This document shows, in pieces, positions 57,341 to 64,000 of a DNA stretch of 64,000 bases; position 1 is the stretch's first letter, and each line of letters begins with the position of its first letter. Under the pieces are notes generated by a model. It was given only the letters and a program-made list of their open reading frames with translations, had not been told where the DNA came from and did no database searches. This DNA is from Allium sativum. Its lineage: Eukaryota > Streptophyta > Magnoliopsida > Asparagales > Amaryllidaceae. Where the stretch lies: NCBI GenBank assembly GCA_030737875.1, contig CM060926.1, positions 315,740,922 to 315,804,921 on the forward strand, read 5' to 3'. A program made the position numbers and the translations under genes.

Positions 57341-57779
57341 ACAGCGGAAAAACAGAAATCAGTATGGTTACATCTTTATCAAGAACTCAAGTACATCAAT
57401 ATCAGCCTTGTTCAAAACTATCAGAGTACAAAATTTTAAAAAGCATATTCCCCACAGAACCGAAGCTATCCTGAGCCAAGCCATACTTCAAACACTTCAA
57501 GCAGACGGAATCCGGATCAAGCTATGGTACTCCCTCCTAAGGAAACCTTGGGGGGGGGAACGGAAGAAAGGGGCGAAAGCAAACAAGGTCAGACATAAAG
57601 TCTGGCAAGTCCAGTGATTTTAAGTTATGAACAGATAATAGTAATAATGACATGAACATAAAGCTGGACAAGAGATAACATCACCGGGTTTACAGATATA
57701 CAGAAGATACAGAATGATATAAATTATTACTTTTCACTTCTCTTCACTAATACTAGTTTAACTGGTTTAGGTGTTACCC

Positions 57780-58110
57780 TAACACTCTACAACAGAAATA
57801 GAGTCAGAATAATTTCTACTGAATGCTAGTATTGGGCCTTTTTCTACCCCAATAGACAGAAACAGAATAATGGGCCTTTACCACCCGAACAGATGGAAAC
57901 AGAATACTAACGGAAACAGAATAATAATAGGCCTTTACCACCCGATCAGACGGAAATAGAATAATCCATATAGAAGCAGAATGTCAGAATTTGGTGTACA
58001 CTAGAAATGGGCCTTTACCACCCCAACAAACGGTACCACGCAGAAACAGATAGGTGTTGCCACCCAACAGAAACAGACGGTACCCACAGAAATAGACAGA
58101 GTTTAGTGTA
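57780..58110. repeat. AATGGGCCTTTACCACCC repeats in E LTR
   Basis: Five or so imperfect units of about 35-60 bp separated by CAGACGGAAACAGAATAA-like filler. The 5' LTR has the same array at about 63590-63900 with small unit-length changes. Confidence 0.75.
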
Positions 58111-58459
58111 CCCTAAATCCTACCCCAAGCGATCGGCTCCCTAACACATAAATACCCTGTGCCAGCCCTACAGAAGGGTGTATCATTCCCTAAAGTGGCA
58201 ACCTTTGAATGACACAGACCTATTTATAGATGTCACAGCGTCTTACATCCCCAGAGGCAGACCGGGATCCATGCACGCACATGACCCGGTTGGAACGCAC
58301 CATCAACACCCCTCGCCATTATCAGCATGAACCACTTATAATTAGTTCAGTAAGCGTGCCCGGACCCTACCTGGTGTGGGGTCAACGTATTGATACCAGA
58401 ACGGGTTACTGACTAATATGGGCCCCAAGCAACAGACGACACAAGTATTTCCCCTTCTA

Positions 58460-59430
58460 ACATGTGTCCCCAGACTAACAGATTTCAGATTTACTTGTTT
58501 GCAAGTTCAGACAGAGTTCAGATTTACTAGTTCACAGATCAAATCAACAAGTTTTCAGACTAACAGATCAGATGTACAGATTTAACAGATTTTCAGATTT
58601 GTCTAACCTTGTATTGGGCCTACAGATTCATGAACGGGTTTACTACACATATTGGTCCAGTTGGTTTAACCCTATTCCCCCAACACGTTTAGACGTCATT
58701 CTTATCTTAGATTTGCATTAATTAATTATTAATGCCCAGACCTCTCACATTAGGTCGTTAGCTTGTGGCCGCTGGATGGGGCGAGCAGTTCCGGGCAGAC
58801 TTCTGCCACAAGCCAGACCTAACCTCGTGTCTAAACCAGGTTATGACTAACTTCTCACATTAGAACCTATTGTTTGCGGCCATTGGATGTGCCGGGCGGT
58901 TCCGGGCAGATTTACGTCGCAAACTCATTCTAACCTCGAGTTAGCCATTTTTATCTTTGCGGCCAATTAATTAATTATTTACCGTTTATGCGTATGCCCA
59001 ATATATATGCCAATTCAGATTATATCAATAACAGAATGATCACATCAACTCAACTGATATAGCAGATATTAGATTTTAGCAGATTGGGTGACTTAACAGA
59101 TTTAACAGATTTAGCACTTAGCAGATTTTGGCATATAACAGATTAGGCATCTCAACAGACAAATTTAACAGACTAGGCATTTCCATTTAATAAGCAGTTT
59201 AGGCCATATAACAGAACTAGCAGATTAGGTAACTTAACAAATTAGCAGGATAGGCATTTCAACAGATTAAGCGGATTAGCAGAGCAGATAACAGATTTAG
59301 CAGATTTGGCATTTTCAATAGACTTAGCAGATGACAGATAACAAATTAGGCATATTTACAGATTCAGTTTAGCAGATTTAGGCAATTCAACAAATTTAGC
59401 CTACACTTATATGCCCAATCATGGTCATAA
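58460..59430. repeat. CAGATT-rich low-complexity field
   Basis: Dozens of degenerate AACAGATTTAGCAGATT-like copies flank and follow the hairpin module, mainly 58480-58610 and 59030-59420. No fixed period. Not coding. Confidence 0.7.
58750..58933 (-). other. Twin hairpin module in E LTR
   Basis: Unit 1 pairs TTAGGTC (58750-58756) with GACCTAA (58816-58822) and GCTTGTGGC (58761-58769) with GCCACAAGC (58805-58813). Unit 2 pairs TTAGAA (58860-58865) with TTCTAA (58928-58933) and GTTTGCGGC (58872-58880) with GTCGCAAAC (58916-58924, one G-U pair). Arms differ from those of H and C, yet pairing is retained. Confidence 0.78.
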
Positions 59431-60422
59431 TTCATAATTCAACATAGGCTACAGATTTTTGGTTAAACATTGCATAGTACAGAAGAATCTCTAAAAACTC
59501 CAAATCATATGCCTAGACTCACATAAAACAAAGGTTGAATAGATGATCATGGGTAGACCTAACTCAATAGGTAAATTCCCAAATCATGGTATGAATTATG
59601 CCAAGTTATAGCCTTTATTGCTAATTATCCAAAAATCCATATTTAGGCGTGTTCACATTTATAGTTATCCTATTTTAATATAGGTCCTTTACGCCTAAAC
59701 AACATGTTCCTTTCAGTCCAAGTCATACTATGTCCAAGGATCTAGATCTAAGAAATGTCCTTTAGTTCAGATCTTAATATTGCAGATATTACAAGTCATA
59801 TATTACCATATGATATTCCCAAACTGTCATATATGCACAGATCTAGATCTAGTTTACAACCTATGTCCTTTATTCAATTCAGTCACAGATCATTCCAATT
59901 TATGCCTTAGATTTATGTTCTAGGTTCCAAGTTCAACCTATGTTCTTTCCTCAAATCAATCACATATCGGTCATGCCCAATTTATGCATAGTCATTTGAT
60001 TGTCCCAAACATTTTAACGTATGTTAATCTCTTATGAGATTGGCTCAGGCTCGTGGTAGCCTGGCTATAAAACAGAAAACAGAAAGAGTTACAGAATAAG
60101 ATAGATCTAAACAGAACAGAACAGACATAACCTCAGATCCAGATCTACAATTCAAGTCACAATCAGAATTAACGTTTATATCGGAAAATAACTGTACTTG
60201 CCTTGATTGGATTAAGGAAAGAACTTTAGTTGTAGTGTCGTTAGTTGATTCTCTTTAACTTTTGCTGAAGCTTTAATCTTGAATCGAGTTGCTTAGGTTG
60301 ATGTTGATTATCTTCTAGTTTAGATTCCAGCAGAGTAGCAATGCCATTTTATTTTTATTTAGAACAGAGGCAGAGTAGAAGCAGAATAGAATTGTGTGCA
60401 GAGAAGGCTGGGTTTGGGGCTG

Positions 60423-60430
60423 TTTAAATA
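60423..60430 (-). promoter_or_regulatory. TATA-like box of E LTR
   Basis: TATTTAAA on the minus strand at the position held by TATA in C, about 84 bp below the GTCGAC array. Confidence 0.5.
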
Positions 60431-60513
60431 GGTTTAGGCAGACGAATCTAGACAGAAAACGAGACCAGATACATCAGAACGCACCCAGGCAGAAAAGCAG
60501 ATTCGGGAGGCAG

Positions 60514-60599
60514 GTCGACCCCCAGGTTGACCCTAGGGTCGACTCCCAAGTCGACCTGGTCCCCTCCAGGTTGACTCCCAGGTCGACCCCCAGGTCGAC
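60514..60599. promoter_or_regulatory. 12-bp-phased GTCGAC array, E U3
   Basis: Copies start at 60514, 60526, 60538, 60550, 60570, 60582 and 60594: steps 12, 12, 12, 20, 12, 12. The copies at 60526 and 60570 read GTTGAC, a single C to T change in each. Confidence 0.8.
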
Positions 60600-60606
60600 C
60601 TGGTCT

Positions 60607-60625
60607 GGGCGGGAATTTTCCCGCC
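60607..60625. promoter_or_regulatory. E2F-like palindrome, E U3
   Basis: GGCGGGAATTTTCCCGCC, identical to the C site and in the same place relative to the GTCGAC array. Confidence 0.55.
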
Positions 60626-60857
60626 TGGCTCATTTTTGCATTTTTGAAATCTGTTTCGTTTTTCTGATTTTTCGTGAAACTTCTGAAGGCCATATCTCGG
60701 TCATGCTGACTCCGATTTACGAAATTTCGGACTCTATTTCGCGTATTTTTCCGAGACGAACACAACCGCGAAAACCGTTTCCCATAATTCTCATTTTATA
60801 TTTTAATTATACTCAGATTTGTAATTCTTAAGTTCACAGAAAATACGGGGTGTTACA

Positions 60858-61380
60858 TTCTCCCCTCCTTAAAGGATTTCGTCCCCGAAATCTTCAAGTC
60901 AAGAAGAATGTATATCCTAATCATCCAAACAACCATCTACTCAACCATCAAACATAGGCATCCATTGTCCTTATAGACTTCTAATGCTTCCATGTTTAAA
61001 TGCACAGTGTGTGTATATGTCTCTTATCTAATGTAAAGATCAGGCGGTCTACTGATTCAGTTGACCTCCTTAATGCGAATTATGTCAGTGCCATGAGTCC
61101 AATATGTATGCAATTTTCCTATTTGATACATATCATTTCTATATGAGTGCACAACCATCCACTCATATGCAACATCCATGTGCTGATTCAACCATTTTGC
61201 ATCCATAAAAATTTAAAATGCTCACACATCCATATGCAGTATGAGAGTGTTTTCGAGCCGATCTAGTGCCTAGTGTGTGTATATGCGTCCACGAGCAACC
61301 ACTAGCAACCACTTGTATCCACTTGCAACCATCAAACATAACATGTCTCAAACACATGTTTACATCCATAGGATTCCTAT
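60858..61380 (-). other. PPT and conserved 3' untranslated region of E
   Basis: PPT complement TTCTCCCCTCCTTAAAG, then the GATTTCG/CGAAATC stem (60874-60891). Includes GGCGGTCTACTGATTCAGTT and the CAACCACTAGCAACCACTTG decamers, as in H and C. It is retained although E has lost the pol it once followed. Confidence 0.8.
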
Positions 61381-61640
61381 CTATAGGCTGAATACTCGAT
61401 TGATAGGATACAGTCGAGTGATGGAAGCGAATACAGATAAAACAAAAACTTGATTCCTATTAGACATTGGTTGAGAAAGCAATTCCCCTAAGTATCAACC
61501 CCGAAGACCGAAATCAACATCAGATTGACACCCAGAGGGTTACCCTCTTTAGACAATGTCAAAACAGGAAATCTTATCAGAAAAATTCAGATATCTACAG
61601 ACTATTGGTACAGATCAGATTCCCTAATGATTCTTAGGAA
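61381..61640 (-). other. Unassigned module shared by E and H
   Basis: Matches H 21691-21893 in part (CCCCGAAGACCGAAATCAAC and flanks). No frame stays open and no domain is visible. It marks where pol is missing from E. Confidence 0.5.
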
Positions 61641-61907
61641 GCTAGGTATGATAAAATCATATCCCACAGAAACTCAGAATATATGCGTCATATTTGATGC
61701 CTAATACAGATATCCCTCAAACCTTAACTTAAAACAGATAAGTCATACCCCTTGTGGGTTTGAGTCTACAGCAGAATCAAAAACAATACTCGTATTCAAG
61801 TGCAGAGTATCAAGTACAAAATCAAAATGCCAGAATCAAAAAGAGTTTTAACTCCATAACCAGACAAGAAAATTAAACCTTCTACAGAAATTTTCCCTAT
61901 TTCTACC
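61641..61907 (-). pseudogene. Decayed protease of E
   Basis: The minus strand shows VKTLFDSG near 61830, the retropepsin active-site motif, then frame loss; an NPQGV-like block (compare NPIGG) lies near 61755 and a GYDFI-like block near 61660. Far more damaged than the adjoining gag. Confidence 0.65.
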
Positions 61908-62855
61908 CTATCCACTAGCCTCGAGATTGTTGTCCTGCCTTCCAGAAGTTGGTCCTGCCCTCTGCCCTTGTCCACGTCTCTTCGGACAGTCTCTAGTAAA
62001 GTGACCCATCTCACCACAATTGAAGCAAGTGCCCTTCCTCTTTCGGCAGTCCTTATTCAGATGAGTTGTGCTCCCGCAGGTAAAACACTTTTTCTCCTTC
62101 TTGTCTTCAGACTCCTTATCTTTCCCTTGGTTTTCCTTTTTGGGCCAGTTTTTCTTGTTCTGCGGTTCTTCTTTCTTTGCCTCTTTCAACTCGGATGCCT
62201 TATCCTCGTGCATGAGTGCCATTTCTACTAGCTTTTCAAAGGTGGCTCCCATAGGGATGTGGGTCATAGCCAACCCCTGCAATGGCTCATTCAAGCCTTT
62301 AACGAACCTCAGCGCCTTCTTCTCCGGTGTATTTACTAATTCCAAGCCAAACCTTGCTAACTGATTAAATTTGTTGACATATTCTTTCACTGATGAGCTT
62401 CCTTGCTTTATTGTCAAATTTTTTTCCATATGTAGATTCTCTTCTGCCCGTGAGAGAAACTTTGCCTCAAACCGACGCCTGAAATCTGCCCAAGAGTCAA
62501 CAGGACGTTCTCCGTTAGTGACCTCCCACCAAAATGAGGCCTCTCCCTTCATTAACCAAGCTGCTAAACGAACCTTCCTTTCGTCTTCTACTTCAAAGAT
62601 TCCAAGTAATTCCTCCGTCTCCTTAAGCCAGTCTCTGGCTTCAACAAACGTCTCTGACCCTTGAAAAGTCTTTCCACCCATAGCCTTAAACTCCTTGCAC
62701 GTCTTTGCAAAAGTATAATTGCGAGGAGGAGGAGGAACAGGTGCAACTGGTGGAGGAGCATCGGCTGGGCCTGCAGTGGTGGCCCTAGCCTCTAAATACC
62801 TCCTAAACCATCCTGGTATCGTCACACCCTCCGGAAGGTTCAAATCTTCAGCCAT
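61908..62855 (-). CDS. Gag of element E
   Basis: Open for 315 codons from ATG at 62855 (MAEDLNLPEGVTIPGWF), a start that aligns with gag of H, C and D; the upstream in-frame ATG at 62894 lies in the leader. Capsid signature FWWEVTNGERPVDSW (108-122) and KEYVNKFNQLARFG; zinc knuckles CFTCGSTTHLNKDC (257-270) and CFNCGEMGHFTRDC (277-290). Stop after LEASG. Gag would package RNA into virus-like particles in the cytoplasm. No lesion seen, while PR beside it is ruined. This suggests selection on gag or simply recent origin. Confidence 0.93.
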   Translation of the reverse strand: MAEDLNLPEGVTIPGWFRRYLEARATTAGPADAPPPVAPVPPPPRNYTFAKTCKEFKAMGGKTFQGSETFVEARDWLKETEELLGIFEVEDERKVRLAAWLMKGEASFWWEVTNGERPVDSWADFRRRFEAKFLSRAEENLHMEKNLTIKQGSSSVKEYVNKFNQLARFGLELVNTPEKKALRFVKGLNEPLQGLAMTHIPMGATFEKLVEMALMHEDKASELKEAKKEEPQNKKNWPKKENQGKDKESEDKKEKKCFTCGSTTHLNKDCRKRKGTCFNCGEMGHFTRDCPKRRGQGQRAGPTSGRQDNNLEASG

Positions 62856-63034
62856 GCTGAAACGAAAGAGAAAAGATTCAAAATGGAGAATCAAAAAAAG
62901 AGATATATGGCTTTCGGGGGATTATTTTTTCAAAATAGGCTTTACTTTTGAAAATACCTCCTTTTAAAACCTTTTTGAAAATAGTTTTCAAAAATTCTTT
63001 ATCAAATCTGGTAACCTTCAGCTCTGATACCAAG
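62856..63034 (-). other. Leader and PBS of element E
   Basis: About 180 bp, PBS complement GCTCTGATACCAA at 63022-63034 region next to the LTR. AT-rich runs as in the other leaders. Confidence 0.9.
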
Positions 63035-64000
63035 TGTAACACCCCACCTCCGTTAAGGTCACTCACAAAGGGAATGCCTTAACTTTGGTGGAGCATTTTA
63101 GTAAACAGAACAGAATATTACAAGACAGATAAACAGTACTTGAAAAATATTAACTTTATTACAGCGGAAAAACAGAAATCAGTATGGTTACATCTTTATC
63201 AAGAACTCAAGTACATCAATATCAGCCTTGTTCAAAACTATCAGAGTACAAAATTTTAAAAAGCATAATCCCCACAGAACAGAAGCTATCCTGAGCCAAG
63301 CCATACTTCAAACACTTCAAGCAGACGGAATCTGGATCAAGCTTGGTACTCCCTCCTAAGGAAGCCTGGGGGGGGGGGGGAACGGAAGGAAGGGGCGAAA
63401 GCAAACAAGGTCAGACATAAAGTCTGGCAAGTCCAGTGATTTTCAGTTATGAACAGATAATAGTAATAATGACATAAACATAAAGCTGGACAAGAGATAA
63501 CATCACCGGGTTTACAGATATACAGAAGATACAGAATGATATAAATTATTACTTTTCACTTCTCTGCACTAATACTAGTTTAACTGGTTTAGGTGTTACC
63601 CTAACACTCTACAACAGAAATAGAGTCAGAATAATTTCTACTAAATGCTAGTATTGGGCCTTTTTCTACCCCAACAGACAGAAACAGAATAATGGGCCTT
63701 TACCACCCGAACAGATGGAAACAGAATACTAACGGAAACAGAATAATAATAATGGGCCTTTACCACCCGATCAGACGGAAACAGAATAATCCATACAGAA
63801 GCAAAATGTCAGAATTTGGTGTACACTAGAAATGGGCCTTTACCACCCCAATAGACGGTACCACGCAGAAACAGACAGGTGTTGCCAACCAACAGAAACA
63901 GACAGTACCCACAGAAATAGACAGAGTTTAGTGTACCCTAAATCCTACCCCAAGCGATCGGCTCCCTAACACATAAATACCCTGTGCCAGCCCCACAGAA
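63035..64000 (-). repeat. 5' LTR of element E (first 966 bp)
   Basis: Starts TGTAACACCCC after the PBS and matches 57220 onward to the window end. Differences include a longer poly-G run (63368-63379) and a small GTAAACAGAACAGAATATT duplication. The rest is outside the window. Confidence 0.93.

Larger units (their letters stand above)
57220..60857 (-). repeat. 3' LTR of element E
   Basis: 3.64 kb, TGTAACACCCC to GGGTGTTACA. Contains repeats of AATGGGCCTTTACCACCC (57830-58025), twin hairpins, a long CAGATT-rich field, TATA-like box, GTCGAC array and E2F-like palindrome. It matches 63035-64000 closely, with small indels (for example an extra CAGAA-type repeat in the 5' LTR). Confidence 0.93.
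57220..64000 (-). mobile_element. Element E: gag-only LTR retrotransposon (partial in window)
   Basis: 3' LTR 57220-60857, interior 60858-63034, 5' LTR from 63035 running off the window. PBS complement at 63021-63033 and PPT complement from 60858. The interior is only about 2.2 kb and holds an open gag with a decayed PR piece; RT, RNase H and integrase are absent. The architecture resembles published TR-GAG elements. The expected duplication (TACCC left of 57220) can only be checked beyond 64000. Confidence 0.92.

Noticed and set aside
60394..60831. 145-codon plus frame in E LTR
   Set aside because: It is antisense to the element's U3 and consists of the GTCGAC repeat; no domain and no conservation with C or H.

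Overview
This window is plant nuclear DNA made almost entirely of nested retrotransposons. I see no host gene, rRNA gene or tRNA gene. Initiator-Met tRNA primer sites (TGGTATCAGAGC type), Ty3/gypsy gag-PR-RT-RH-IN order, C-terminal chromodomains and 2.5-6 kb LTRs point to chromoviruses of an angiosperm, probably the Tekay/Del-like lineage (the lineage name is inference). The species cannot be told from this sequence.

Layout. An old minus-strand element G forms the base layer: leader 4800-5050, 5' LTR 5051-5896, resuming at 39107-39989. Element F (minus; gag-pol remnant 1-1988, 5' LTR 1989-4799) abuts G's leader. Element H (minus, 5897-39101, duplicated site GCGCT) sits inside G's LTR. H itself carries element A (plus, 9935-21554, site TCAGC) and element B (minus, 22751-34983, site CCGGA). 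Element D (plus, from 39990, truncated by the window end) also sits in G's LTR. D carries element C (minus, 40352-51040, site GGGTC), a 5'-truncated LINE (minus, 51550-54149, 16-bp site) and element E (minus, 57220 to beyond 64000).

Coding capacity is spread over the community. B keeps an open RT-RH-IN-chromodomain frame but has lost gag, PR and primer site. H keeps open gag plus most of PR. E keeps an open gag but no RT or integrase. C has every domain but is broken by frameshifts and stops. A has no coding sequence: two LTRs of 5.1 and 6.1 kb around a 0.4 kb core that holds only PBS and PPT. Supply of proteins in trans within two LTR families (A/B: TGTAACGACC; H/C/D/E: mostly TGTAACACCCC) is a reasonable inference.

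The most interesting signals are non-coding. H, C and E carry U3 arrays of the palindrome GTCGAC at a strict 12-bp period with one 19-20-bp step, just upstream of TATA; D has a looser version. An E2F-like palindrome lies beside the array in C and E and in weaker form in D. All four LTRs carry a tandem pair of roughly 70-bp hairpins whose arms change in a compensatory way. The A LTR holds a long array of about 50-bp units, each a small hairpin plus a CACCGTATG-like spacer.
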